Numbered from the stretch's first letter, positions 9,176 to 16,875 are shown. The stretch is DNA of 64,000 nt from Oscillospiraceae bacterium (GCA_015065325.1 SVQO01000002.1:1-64000), one strand, 5' to 3'. The notes: generated by a model not told the origin, from the letters alone. Translations and numbers: made by a program.

Positions 9176-9204
9176 AGTATAACACAATTCTCGGAATTTT
9201 TCAA
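9176..9204 (-). promoter_or_regulatory. Promoter of the HTH-Fic operon
   Basis: Minus-strand TTGAAA (9199-9204) and TATACT (9176-9181) are separated by exactly 17 bases, about 45 bases before the HTH gene start. Confidence 0.7.
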
Positions 9205-9265
9205 GGTTTAATAGGGGTTTATTCGGGGTTGACACGAAAAAGTCATAAATTGAATGGTAAAATGA

Positions 9266-9300
9266 AAAGCCTTCTTCCGAAAAAATCGGGAGAAGGCTTT
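9266..9300 (-). terminator. Terminator after the archaeal-type ATPase gene
   Basis: An inverted repeat AAAGCCTTCT…AGAAGGCTTT with an internal CCG/CGG extension forms a long stem. On the minus strand it is followed by TTTTCATTTT, and it sits just after the stop of the gene at 9318. Confidence 0.7.
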
Positions 9301-9317
9301 GAAAACTATATGGTTAA

Positions 9318-10691
9318 TCAGACAAATGACGGGACAAAGCGTGGATGCACACGGCGGTTATAGTCTTTGTTATAGGTAGCAAAGAGAGAAGAAAGCTTGA
9401 CGATATGCACGTTATCATACTTGGTGCTCAAGGTCCAGTAGCTATCGGGGACACGGTTTACGGTGCAGATAACGTATTCATTCTCATAAAACGGTCGGTC
9501 TTTTGTGGTACTGCTCTCAATCTCTTTCCAGAGCTTTTGAGTAAGCTTTCCACCTGGCGTTGTATCGTAATAGGCATAAACCGCACGCTTCTTCACGCAG
9601 GCAAAATCAAAGGTAACGTTGCCGACCTTGACGTTCCGATAACTTAAATCTTTGGTGTCGATGTAGTCCGTTGAAATGGAAATGATGTTTTGATTCAACC
9701 AATAGACACACATTTCTTTGTAAAATGCAGAAAGGATCTCGTTATTAAAATATCGCATAAAGCGATCATAAACATCTTCGCCGAAACTACCGTCTGCGTT
9801 GGGTACGGCGGTCAGCAAAGTTTTGTACCACAGCGCAATGTAACTGTTTGCCGGATAATACTTTGTGTGACCGTTCTTTTCGGGTTCCTTGCGGACAAGG
9901 CCAAATTCACACAGCGTTTTAACGTATTTATCGCATTTGTTTTTGGGATAACCTGAAAACGCTGACAGCTCGCTGATGCGGTTATAACCGTTCACCATTG
10001 CATATAAAAGCGTATTGTAGCTTTCGGGAGTTCGGAAGCACTCACACATTTTATCTTTCATTAAACGGTAAAACGGTGAATTGATATGTAGTAGCACCTT
10101 TACGTTTTCCTCAAAAGAAATGCTTGTGTCGTACACAGATAGAAGCTCCGTAATACCTGCCGACAAACAAAAAATATCTACCGAGTCCTTATCGCTTACA
10201 GATGGTGTTTCGGCAATTTCCTGTGTGGAATACGGGATTATCGATATCGTTTGGCAAGGGATTTCAACTTGCTCCCAAGGTCTGCTGATTAACACTACAA
10301 GCACATCGCAACCGTCATCTTCATCTATAAAATTCTTTAGCGCAGCATAAAAATCAGTTTTATCATTCCGTTCGCCCACATCGTCAAAAAAGACGGTTGG
10401 GCGTTTTTCTTTGTCGTAGATCTTCAGGCAATCAAAGAACGCCGCCCAAGTCGTGCAATCCTTAAAGACGTCGGGATAACGCTCCGCAAAGGTTTTTAGC
10501 GCAAGTTCAGAGCTGATATGCCGAAAAGAAAAGTACAGACTATCCTTATTATCGGCACAGTAAGATAACGCCGAATATGTCTTGCCCATTCCCGAATCTG
10601 CCGAAAAGAACAACACATTATTACTTGTGCGAACAGAGCGAAGCTGCTCGATATCTGTTTTTAATTTGTCAGGTATTCGTTTTAAAATCAT
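9318..10691 (-). CDS. Archaeal-type AAA ATPase with C-terminal nuclease-like domain
   Basis: A 457-residue protein. Walker A ADSGMGKT lies at residues 31-38, and a Walker B strand (RPTVFFDDVGE) near residue 100. Residues about 240-290 form a winged-helix region (ISELSAFSGYPKNKCDKYVKTL). The C-terminal 130 residues, with NVTFDFACVKKRAVYAYYDTT, resemble the DUF234/PD-(D/E)XK-like end of the archaeal ATPase family (COG1672), but the catalytic residues look weak. These ATPases are scattered in bacteria, often in mobile or defence regions, and their substrates are unknown. The gene stands alone with its own terminator. No transmembrane segments are seen. Confidence 0.75.
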   Translation of the reverse strand: MILKRIPDKLKTDIEQLRSVRTSNNVLFFSADSGMGKTYSALSYCADNKDSLYFSFRHISSELALKTFAERYPDVFKDCTTWAAFFDCLKIYDKEKRPTVFFDDVGERNDKTDFYAALKNFIDEDDGCDVLVVLISRPWEQVEIPCQTISIIPYSTQEIAETPSVSDKDSVDIFCLSAGITELLSVYDTSISFEENVKVLLHINSPFYRLMKDKMCECFRTPESYNTLLYAMVNGYNRISELSAFSGYPKNKCDKYVKTLCEFGLVRKEPEKNGHTKYYPANSYIALWYKTLLTAVPNADGSFGEDVYDRFMRYFNNEILSAFYKEMCVYWLNQNIISISTDYIDTKDLSYRNVKVGNVTFDFACVKKRAVYAYYDTTPGGKLTQKLWKEIESSTTKDRPFYENEYVICTVNRVPDSYWTLSTKYDNVHIVKLSSLFATYNKDYNRRVHPRFVPSFV

Positions 10692-11427
10692 AACATCACC
10701 GTCATATTATAAGTTGACCTTTTTATCATTATAGCAGATTTTCGCCCGTTTTTCTATGAATTTCAAAAAATTTCAAAATATTTTTTTCAGCCGAAAATGC
10801 CCGTAAATAAAGGGTTTTCGGCTGTTTTTTGTTTCTGAATGAAAAAATTTTTCCTCCAAGGGGGTGTTCATTTGACCGACCTCATTCGGAACTAGTGAAG
10901 GGATAAAGCCCTGATAACACGCCGATTCCAAGCGGAAAAGAAAAAATAATTTGTCCATCTTCTCAAAAAAGTCAGCAATTAAAAGTGGGGGCATCAAAAA
11001 GTTTTTTGCTAAAACTCCGAAAAAGTTCCCAGTTGGTAAGTGGGGGAAATAAGCAATAGCGATTTATATTCACCCCGTACCCCGCTGACTACTCCTTGAG
11101 GGGCTCTATTGAACTTTGACAACTGAATACCCGTTACCGAATGGTGATACTACGCCACGACCTCGTCGAAGCAAATTTCGCTATATCGCTTCCGTGCAAG
11201 CACGAAAGCTTTAACGCTACATTGCTTCTCCTCTTCCCAAAAAGTCATACGACTTTTCGGGAGCCCTAGGATGAGTGAGCGAGAAAACGCCGCTGAAAAC
11301 GCAGGGGCAGGAACTACATTTGGAAGAACGGCAGGAGACGGTATAAGACTGCCTCTCCTTATACCGAACTCTTTACATAGCCACGCAAACCGTGTGGCTG
11401 AACATTTTCAGAAGGAGGTAAAAGATT
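10692..11427. other. Long non-coding stretch between cargo and mobilisation modules
   Basis: There is no supported gene in these 735 bases. The stretch holds a hairpin GCCGAAAA…TTTTCGGC (10790-10822) followed by TGTTTTTTG, which looks like a plus-strand terminator. A near-perfect hairpin at 11237-11264 has arms AAAAGTC/GACTTTT. Two further stem-loops lie just before the HTH gene: CGGTATAAG/CTTATACCG (11339-11366) and a GCCAC/GTGGC stem (11380-11398). The sequence TTGAACTTTGACAACTGAATA near 11110 looks promoter-like. The stretch probably holds the control region, and possibly the replication origin, of the mobile element. Confidence 0.5.
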
Positions 11428-11658
11428 ATGAGAAAAACAGAGTTAAGAGAACTCTACAAGATGATGTTTCCGGACTATCCGGACATCGTAACCGTTGCTC
11501 AGCTTCAGAAGATGCTGGGCATCAGCAGACACTTGGCATACGACCTTATCAACGACGGATATATCTCCGGCATCAAAATCGGGAACGCCTTTAAGATTCC
11601 GAAGGTCAATGTCATCAACTACGTTATGGAGGAAGGAGGTGAGAAAAATGCAGGTTGA
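11428..11658 (+). CDS. Helix-turn-helix (excisionase-like) protein of the mobile element
   Basis: A 76-residue protein with a strong AGAAGGAGGT ribosome site. The core TVAQLQKMLGISRHLAYDLI is an HTH, followed by the IGNAFKIPKVNVINYV wing of the excisionase family. It overlaps the start of the next gene by 11 bases, so the two are translationally coupled. In related integrative elements this first gene controls excision or the replication module. It lies downstream of two leader hairpins that could affect its expression. Confidence 0.85.
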   Translation: MRKTELRELYKMMFPDYPDIVTVAQLQKMLGISRHLAYDLINDGYISGIKIGNAFKIPKVNVINYVMEEGGEKNAG

Positions 11659-12673
11659 AAAATTAAGAACCGTTGATGCGGACACCTTGCTATCAACGCC
11701 ACTTCGCAAGACCTTGTTCGTTGTGGAAGGCTTGATACCACAAGGGTTGAGCGTGTTATCGGGCGCAAGTAAGATCGGCAAAAGCTGGCTGATGCTGTGG
11801 CTTGGTATGCAAGTGGCAAGAGGAAATCCCGTATGGGAATTCGAAACCCACAAGTGCGACGTGCTGTATCTCTGCTTGGAGGACACCCATATTCGCATTC
11901 AAAACCGTTTGTATCAGCTCACGGATGAAGCACCCGCCGAGCTTCGGATTGCCACTACGAGCTATCAGATCGGAAACGGCTTGGAGCAGCAAATTGAAGC
12001 GTATCTAACTGACTTTCCCAACACCAAGCTTGTAATTATTGATACCTTTCAAAAGGTTCGTGACTCTCGAAACACAATCGGCAAAAGCGGAATGTATGCA
12101 GGAGATTACGACGATATCACGGCGCTGAAAACCATTTCGGACAAGTTCGGAATAGCGGTAGTGGTAGTCCATCACGTTCGCAAAATGAAGGATGCAAACG
12201 ATCCGTTCAACGAGGTGACAGGCTCCACGGGCATTACGGGAGCCGCCGACACCAGCTTTATTTTAAAGCGCAGTCGTTCCAGCGAGATGGGAACGCTCCT
12301 TGCAACGGGACGAGATATTGAGTATCAGGAGCTGACCTTAAAGTTCGATAGCGGAACGCATTTATGGGAGCTTGTAGAACGAAAGAACGCCGACGATCTT
12401 CACCGAGAAGAGATTCCTGAGTTTATTTTTCGGCTCGTTTCATTCATAGACTTGCGCAGAACTTGGCAAGGCACAGCGAGTCAGTTACTTACCGAAATGG
12501 ACGAAACCGAGGTCACGGCGAACGTGGTAACAAAGCTGCTTGCGAGGTTTTCGGCAGAGGTTTTGATGCCGCAGGGCATTGAATACAGAACCAAACGCAC
12601 AGGGACAAGGCGCCTGATTCGGCTTGAAATGAGTGACAGCGGTGACGGAAATGACAGCGATATCTCTATATAG
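11648..12673 (+). CDS. RepA-like AAA ATPase (hexameric replicative helicase family)
   Basis: A 341-residue protein begun at the ATG at 11648, which has GGAGGTGAG just upstream; the same frame is open further 5' but that part overlaps the HTH gene and is not plausible. Walker A is SGASKIGKSW near residue 40, and the strand KLVIIDTFQKVRD is the Walker B equivalent, followed by VVVVHHVRKMK and the GSTGITGAADT sensor-like loop. This is the AAA_25/RepA type found in mobilisable plasmids and elements, which unwinds DNA to allow autonomous replication after excision or transfer. The C-terminal 60 residues look like a small winged-helix tail. Confidence 0.85.
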   Translation: MQVEKLRTVDADTLLSTPLRKTLFVVEGLIPQGLSVLSGASKIGKSWLMLWLGMQVARGNPVWEFETHKCDVLYLCLEDTHIRIQNRLYQLTDEAPAELRIATTSYQIGNGLEQQIEAYLTDFPNTKLVIIDTFQKVRDSRNTIGKSGMYAGDYDDITALKTISDKFGIAVVVVHHVRKMKDANDPFNEVTGSTGITGAADTSFILKRSRSSEMGTLLATGRDIEYQELTLKFDSGTHLWELVERKNADDLHREEIPEFIFRLVSFIDLRRTWQGTASQLLTEMDETEVTANVVTKLLARFSAEVLMPQGIEYRTKRTGTRRLIRLEMSDSGDGNDSDISI

Positions 12674-12729
12674 AAAACACCGTCACAACCGTCATTATCG
12701 TCACAAACAAAAGAAAGGATTTGATTTTT

Positions 12730-12990
12730 ATGAGAAGCAAAACACAAGGAATTAACGTAAGAGTAACACCCGCCGAGAAAGAAAAGCTCAGCGAAAGCGC
12801 AATGTATTGCGGACTTTCGCTATCGGAATATCTCAGAAGATTGGGGCTTGGGAAGAACGTTAAAGCCGCAACCGATGAGAAAATCTACAAGACTTTTCGA
12901 CTGGTAAGAGAGCTTAAAAAGGATTTAGACACCCTTGGAAAAAACGAAATCCTCTATCGGCTAAGCGTGATAGAGGACCTACTAAAGTAA
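12730..12990 (+). CDS. Ribbon-helix-helix mobilisation protein
   Basis: An 86-residue protein started at the ATG at 12730, about eleven bases after AAAGAAAGGA. The N-terminal part, INVRVTPAEKEKLSESA followed by GLSLSEYLRRLGLG, is the ribbon-helix-helix fold common to MobC/MobB-like relaxosome accessory proteins; the rest is a basic helix. It should bind the transfer origin as a dimer. It immediately precedes a strong inverted-repeat structure and a second, clearer MobC. Confidence 0.75.
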   Translation: MRSKTQGINVRVTPAEKEKLSESAMYCGLSLSEYLRRLGLGKNVKAATDEKIYKTFRLVRELKKDLDTLGKNEILYRLSVIEDLLK

Positions 12991-13002
12991 GAAAAACGGA
13001 GC

Positions 13003-13089
13003 AGAGGTTTTAGGCTGCACTGTCGTAGCGAGCAGACTGTTTGTACTCCCAAACAGTAAAAACTCGTTAGGATGCCTCCTAAAACCTCT
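13003..13089. other. Candidate oriT: nested inverted repeats between the two relaxosome genes
   Basis: A 12-base perfect outer inverted repeat, AGAGGTTTTAGG at 13003-13014 and its complement at 13078-13089, encloses an 8-base perfect inner hairpin, ACTGTTTG/CAAACAGT at 13036-13057 with a 6-base loop. Transfer origins commonly have this arrangement next to MobC genes. No relaxase is present to confirm it. The structure could instead be a regulatory stem-loop before the MobC gene. Confidence 0.45.
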
Positions 13090-13106
13090 CTTGGAAAGGA
13101 GCAATT

Positions 13107-13445
13107 ATGAACAAAAGAATTAAGAAACAGTTTTGGCTTTTCCCCCAAGAGGTGGCAGAGCTTAAAAGGAAAGCAGATCTTGCTGGAATATCGGAAACGG
13201 CGGTAATTCGTTTGCTGATTCGTGGCTATGAGCCGAGAGAAAAACCGGACGGTAACTTCTATGAAGCGATGCGAAAGTTATCTGCCATCGGCAACAACAT
13301 CAATCAGCTTGCAGTGAAAGCGCACGCACTCGGATTTGTTGATGCGCCGATGTTAAAAGCCGAGGCTTTGCGATGGCATCAGTTTCAAGCTGACGTGGAA
13401 GCCACCTTCCTGCGACCACAGCAAAGCAATCTCAGATGGAAATAA
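13107..13445 (+). CDS. mobC: MobC-family relaxosome protein
   Basis: A 112-residue protein with a GGAAAGGAG ribosome site. The N-terminal WLFPQEVAELKRKADLAGISETAVIRLLIRG stretch is a ribbon-helix-helix, and GNNINQLAVKAHALG is the hallmark of the bacterial MobC family. MobC binds oriT and helps the relaxase nick it. A relaxase gene usually follows directly, but here a ParB gene starts 17 bases later and no relaxase is in the window. The protein may act on another element's relaxase or be a relic. Confidence 0.85.
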   Translation: MNKRIKKQFWLFPQEVAELKRKADLAGISETAVIRLLIRGYEPREKPDGNFYEAMRKLSAIGNNINQLAVKAHALGFVDAPMLKAEALRWHQFQADVEATFLRPQQSNLRWK

Positions 13446-13462
13446 GAAAGGAATGAAAGACT

Positions 13463-14380
13463 ATGACAAAACGAAAATCGGATTTTACCTTGCCGACCTA
13501 CGATGATATTTTTACCACACAGGAAATGCGGGACGATGCAAAACTTGAAAAGGTGCAAAACATACCTCTTGCCGAGCTTCATCCCTTCAAAAACCATCCA
13601 TTCAAAATCTTGAACAACGAGGAAATGGAGCGAATGATTGAAAGCATTCGCAAAGTGGGGGCAATCACTCCGGCGCTTGCCCGACCGATGCCTGACGGCG
13701 GCTACGAGCTGATCTCAGGGCACAGACGACTTGCGGCGTGTCAGGTGTTGGGTTTGGAAACAATGCCCGTCATCGTGCGTGAAATGTCTGACGATGAAGC
13801 GGTAATCGCAATGGTAGATGCCAACCTACAAAGAGAAACAATCTTGCCCAGCGAAAAAGCCTTCGCTTACAAGATGAAGCTTGATGCTCTAAATCACCAA
13901 GGTGTAACTTCTCGCCAAGTTGGCGAGAAGTTGTTAAGCGTGACACAGGTAAGTAAAGACAGTAACGATAGCGAACGGCAAGTCCATAGATATATCCGCT
14001 TAACTTACCTGATTCCCGAACTGCTCACGATGGTGGACGAAAACAAAATTGCTTTCAGTCCTGCGGTGGAGATCTCCTACTTGGAGCATTCGGAACAGCT
14101 TGTACTGCTCGATGCGATGAATCTCAACGACTGCACACCGTCTCACGCACAGAGCATACGGCTTAAGAAACTATCGCAAGAGGGACTACTCGACCAAAAT
14201 GCGATTTACGAGATTATGTCGGAGGAAAAGCCAAATCAGCAAGAGCAGATCAAACTGAGGCGTGACGACCTTCGAAAATATTTTCCACCGAACTACACGG
14301 ATGAGCAAATCAAAAAAGATATTGTCAAGGGTTTGGAACTCTTAAAGCGACAGCGAGACCGAAACCGAGACGCACGCTGA
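13463..14380 (+). CDS. ParB/RepB/Spo0J-type partition protein
   Basis: A 305-residue protein. The N-terminal ParB nuclease-like domain is clear: LAELHPFKNHPFKI, then RPMPDGGYELISGHRR and AMVDANLQRE (the CTP-binding and clamp region). A central HTH follows, and the C-terminus is basic. The family loads at parS sites and aids plasmid or element segregation. There is no ParA partner nearby, as is common for the orphan ParBs of integrative elements. The ribosome site AAAGGAATG overlaps the end of mobC. Confidence 0.88.
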   Translation: MTKRKSDFTLPTYDDIFTTQEMRDDAKLEKVQNIPLAELHPFKNHPFKILNNEEMERMIESIRKVGAITPALARPMPDGGYELISGHRRLAACQVLGLETMPVIVREMSDDEAVIAMVDANLQRETILPSEKAFAYKMKLDALNHQGVTSRQVGEKLLSVTQVSKDSNDSERQVHRYIRLTYLIPELLTMVDENKIAFSPAVEISYLEHSEQLVLLDAMNLNDCTPSHAQSIRLKKLSQEGLLDQNAIYEIMSEEKPNQQEQIKLRRDDLRKYFPPNYTDEQIKKDIVKGLELLKRQRDRNRDAR

Positions 14381-14424
14381 TTCGAACCAAAGTGTTTGCG
14401 GCGTAACAATTCGCACAATGGAGA

Positions 14425-14468
14425 GAACTCCAAACCTGCGGTATAATAGTGCTGTCGGTTTGGAGTTC
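14425..14468. promoter_or_regulatory. Inverted repeat enclosing a -10 box before the integrase gene
   Basis: GAACTCCAAACC (14425-14436) and its exact complement (14457-14468) flank TATAAT at 14442-14447. A weak -35, TGGAGA, lies 17 bases upstream of the -10. The repeat is well placed as an operator controlling integrase expression, or it may attenuate read-through from parB. Confidence 0.5.
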
Positions 14469-14506
14469 GTTCTGCGTGCTAATCTAAATTTTAGGAGGAA
14501 AATAAA

Positions 14507-15706
14507 ATGGTAGCAGGACATCTGCAAATTAAAAAAGGTTATTATTACGCCGTACTCAGTTGGAATAGCGGCGAAAAAAGAAAAACAAAATGGGTTCCCC
14601 TCGGACTACCCGAAAAGGGAAACAAGCGCAAAGCTCAGGTGGAACTTTCAAAAATCCGAAGCGAGTTTATCGTTCCCGTCGAAGAAGGCGATTTAAGTGC
14701 CGATATGCTGTTCGCCGATTATCTGCTCGAATGGCTTGAGATTGCAAAGGGACGTTTGGCAATCGCTACTTACAGCACATACGTGGGTCTTGTTAAAAGC
14801 TCCATTGAGCCGTACTTCCGTCAAAAGAAGCTGACTCTTCGGGAACTGGAAGCAAGGCATATTCAAAGCTTCTATTCAGAAAAGCTCAAGGTTGTGAAAC
14901 CGAACACCGTCATTCATTATCACGCTATCATTCACTCTGCCCTTAAATATGCCGTGAAAACCGATATGGTCATTCAAAACGTGGCATCCAAAGTGGACCG
15001 CCCCAAGAAGAACGATTTTCAGCCGGTGTTTTTATCGGCGGAGGAAACGCAGAAAATGTTCGAAGCGCTCAAGGGAACAAAGTTGGAACTTCCCGTTTTG
15101 GTGGCGGCATTTTATGGACTGCGCCGTGGTGAGGTGTTGGGACTGAAGTGGGATGCCATCGACTTCGAGCGTGGAACAATTTCTATCAAGAGAACCGTAA
15201 CCTCTATCAATCTGGACGGCAAGTATCAGGAAATTGAAAAGGAATCAGCAAAGACAAAGTCAAGCTTAAGAACACTTCCGCTGATCGGCAGTTTCAAAGA
15301 ATATTTTATGCAAGTCAAGGAAGCGCAGGAGTTGAACAAAAAGGTCTGCGGCAATTGCTACAACTATCAATACGACGGCTACGTGTTCGTGGATGAAATG
15401 GGAGAAAGAATGAAGGCTAACTATCTGACCACACGTTTCCCTGAAATTCTCGAAAAGAAAGGACTGCGTCGTATGCGTTTCCACGACCTTCGTCATAGCT
15501 GTGCATCACTACTGCTGGCAAACGGCGTACCACTCAAGCATATTCAGGAATGGCTTGGTCACTCGGATTTTTCTACGACGGCAAACATTTATGCGCATTT
15601 GGATTACAGTGCAAAAATCACTTCGGCGCAGGCAATGGAAAGCGGATTGCAATTACCCGAAGCGGGCGGCTTCACAAGCCGCTGGAGCGGCGAAGCTTCA
15701 ACTTAA
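14507..15706 (+). CDS. Tyrosine-type site-specific integrase
   Basis: A 399-residue tyrosine recombinase with an AGGAGGAA ribosome site. The N-terminal 60 residues form an arm-binding domain (KKGYYYAVLSW…KTKWVPLGLP), and residues about 65-165 a SAM-like core-binding domain. The catalytic set is visible: Arg in FYGLRRGEVLGLKWD, HDLRHSCASLL, LGHSDFSTTANIY and the nucleophile Tyr in IYAHLDY. It catalyses integration and excision of the element. It is the last gene before tRNA-Ser, reading toward the tRNA 3' end, the usual layout for a tRNA-targeting integrase. Confidence 0.95.
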   Translation: MVAGHLQIKKGYYYAVLSWNSGEKRKTKWVPLGLPEKGNKRKAQVELSKIRSEFIVPVEEGDLSADMLFADYLLEWLEIAKGRLAIATYSTYVGLVKSSIEPYFRQKKLTLRELEARHIQSFYSEKLKVVKPNTVIHYHAIIHSALKYAVKTDMVIQNVASKVDRPKKNDFQPVFLSAEETQKMFEALKGTKLELPVLVAAFYGLRRGEVLGLKWDAIDFERGTISIKRTVTSINLDGKYQEIEKESAKTKSSLRTLPLIGSFKEYFMQVKEAQELNKKVCGNCYNYQYDGYVFVDEMGERMKANYLTTRFPEILEKKGLRRMRFHDLRHSCASLLLANGVPLKHIQEWLGHSDFSTTANIYAHLDYSAKITSAQAMESGLQLPEAGGFTSRWSGEAST

Positions 15707-15742
15707 GGGTTGCAAAAAATGTTGTACTCTCTGACCACTTGC

Positions 15743-15796
15743 TTTTTAAAAAGCAAAAAAGAAAGTCCAGCAAACCCGCTTGTTTACTGGACTTTT
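15743..15796. terminator. Bidirectional terminator between integrase and tRNA-Ser
   Basis: AAAGTCCAG (15762-15770) pairs with CTGGACTTT (15787-15795). T-rich runs lie on both sides: TTTTT on the plus strand after the stem, and CTTTTTTGCTTTTT on the minus strand. It ends both the integrase and the tRNA transcripts. Confidence 0.8.
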
Positions 15797-15887
15797 TGGC
15801 GGAGAGTGAGGGATTCGAACCCTCGTGCGATTTCACTCGCAACTCGATTTCGAGTCGAGCTCGTTATGACCACTTCGATAACTCTCC
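15797..15887 (-). tRNA. tRNA-Ser(CGA), complete
   Basis: A 91-nucleotide tRNA with encoded CCA. The acceptor stem is GGAGAGT/ACTCTCC with discriminator G. The anticodon stem is CTCGA/TCGAG, the loop CTCGAAA gives anticodon CGA, the long serine variable arm is GCGA-GTGAAA-TCGC, and the T-loop is GGTTCGAATCC. It reads UCG codons. A terminator follows directly. No convincing promoter lies immediately upstream; the likely promoter lies beyond a truncated tRNA-Ser copy about 150 bases away. Confidence 0.93.
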
Positions 15888-16035
15888 GTGTATCTTCTAA
15901 ACTGTAGTTTTCTCATTCGAAAACGATTTGGAGAGAACTACAGGAGAGAACAGGAAAAAATATTCGATTTTAAGATTTCAAAACCCCGATGAATCAAGGG
16001 TTTTGTGCGGACGAAACCGCCTAGGTTATGGAGAA

Positions 16036-16076
16036 TTTCGAGTCAGCCCCGTTATGACCACTTCGATATCTCTGCC
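16036..16076 (-). pseudogene. Truncated tRNA-Ser, 5' half only
   Basis: The minus strand reads as a tRNA-Ser from the acceptor 5' strand (GCAGAGA) through the D-arm ATCGAAGTGGTCATAACG and the anticodon arm to GACTCGAAAT, then diverges. The D-arm is identical to the intact tRNA-Ser nearby, and the shared GACTCGAAAT spans the anticodon loop. A tRNA-type promoter (TTGATA, 18 bases, TATACT) lies just upstream on the minus strand at about 16,100-16,130. This looks like the original chromosomal gene, cut at its anticodon loop by integration. Confidence 0.65.
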
Positions 16077-16349
16077 TATATGTTAAACTCAGTTTAGAGT
16101 ATAACGAACTATTCAATTTTCTATCAAACGGGGAGCCCCGTTATGTCCTGCCCAGGTGCCCGAAATTTTTCGCTCCGCTTTTGAACGCCCGAATAGTGTA
16201 ACACAGAAAAGTCTCTTTGTCAAATGTTTTCGTTCGGAGAGCCGAGCAAAAATCTTTTTCGAAATTTGCATGAATACCGAAATTTATTCCGCCCCATTCA
16301 AAATCCGTGCGGAAACACGAAAAAACGTCGAAATTTTTTCAGTTTTTTC

Positions 16350-16378
16350 TTGACGAAATTCATGCTTTTTGCTATACT
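16350..16378 (+). promoter_or_regulatory. Promoter of the Lrp/AsnC gene
   Basis: TTGACG (16350-16355) and TATACT (16373-16378) are spaced by 17 bases, 29 bases before the start codon. Confidence 0.75.
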
Positions 16379-16407
16379 TTTGTCGAAAACACAAGGAGGA
16401 CAAACAG

Positions 16408-16863
16408 ATGGTACATCTTGATTCCATTGATATTCAAATCCTTTCAAGACTAAAGCAAAACGCCAGGATCAAAGCGTCCCAGATCAGCGATGAGGTTGGA
16501 CTGAGCGTATCCTCCGTAACGGAACGAATTCGCAAATTGGAGAAAAACGGCGTCATCACCTCCTACACGGTTTTGGTGGATCAAAAAGCCATCGGCAACG
16601 ATTCCATCGCGCTGATGGAGGTTTCCTTGGAGCATCCGAAGTACTACGACTCCTTTGCCGAAATGATCGATCAGACCAAAAACGTCGCTTCCTGCTATTA
16701 TATTTCGGGAGATTTTGACTTTATGCTGAAGATCGTTGCTCCATCGGAAAATCTGGAGGAAATTCACCGCAAGATCAAAAGCTTCCCCGGTGTTTCGGGA
16801 ACCAGAACCAACGTGGTCCTGCGCTCTCTGAAAAACGAAACCGTCCTTTTGCCCGAGGATTAA
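16408..16863 (+). CDS. Lrp/AsnC family transcriptional regulator
   Basis: A 151-residue regulator started at the ATG at 16408 behind AAGGAGGA. The N-terminal HTH begins LDSIDIQILSRLKQNARIKASQISDEVGLSVSSVTERIRKLE, the classic Lrp start. The C-terminal RAM/AsnC domain is seen in VASCYYISGDFDFMLKIVA and the GVSGTRTNVVLRSLK end. Such proteins form octamers and sense amino acids to control metabolism or transport. No amino acid gene is adjacent, so the target is unknown. Confidence 0.93.
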   Translation: MVHLDSIDIQILSRLKQNARIKASQISDEVGLSVSSVTERIRKLEKNGVITSYTVLVDQKAIGNDSIALMEVSLEHPKYYDSFAEMIDQTKNVASCYYISGDFDFMLKIVAPSENLEEIHRKIKSFPGVSGTRTNVVLRSLKNETVLLPED

Positions 16864-16875
16864 GCCATACAAAAT

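Larger units (their letters stand above)
15888..16407. other. Junction between mobile element and chromosome
   Basis: This stretch has no protein gene. It contains an inverted repeat CTGTAGTTTTCTC/GAGAGAACTACAG (about 15902-15944), a truncated tRNA-Ser (annotated separately), a tRNA-type promoter, a perfect palindrome AACGGGGAGCCCCGTT at 16127-16142 that partly echoes the tRNA D-arm, and the promoter of the Lrp gene. It is best read as an integration scar. Confidence 0.5.

Noticed and set aside
10773-10997. Possible 74-residue gene on the minus strand
   Set aside because: There is no ribosome site near the start, it crosses a terminator-like hairpin, and the protein has no recognisable pattern.
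11271-11594. Possible 107-residue gene on the plus strand
   Set aside because: It overlaps the well-supported HTH gene in another frame and spans its leader hairpins.
16127-16150. A third tRNA-Ser-like fragment
   Set aside because: Only about 13 bases match the D-arm, and the sequence is better explained as a perfect palindrome.
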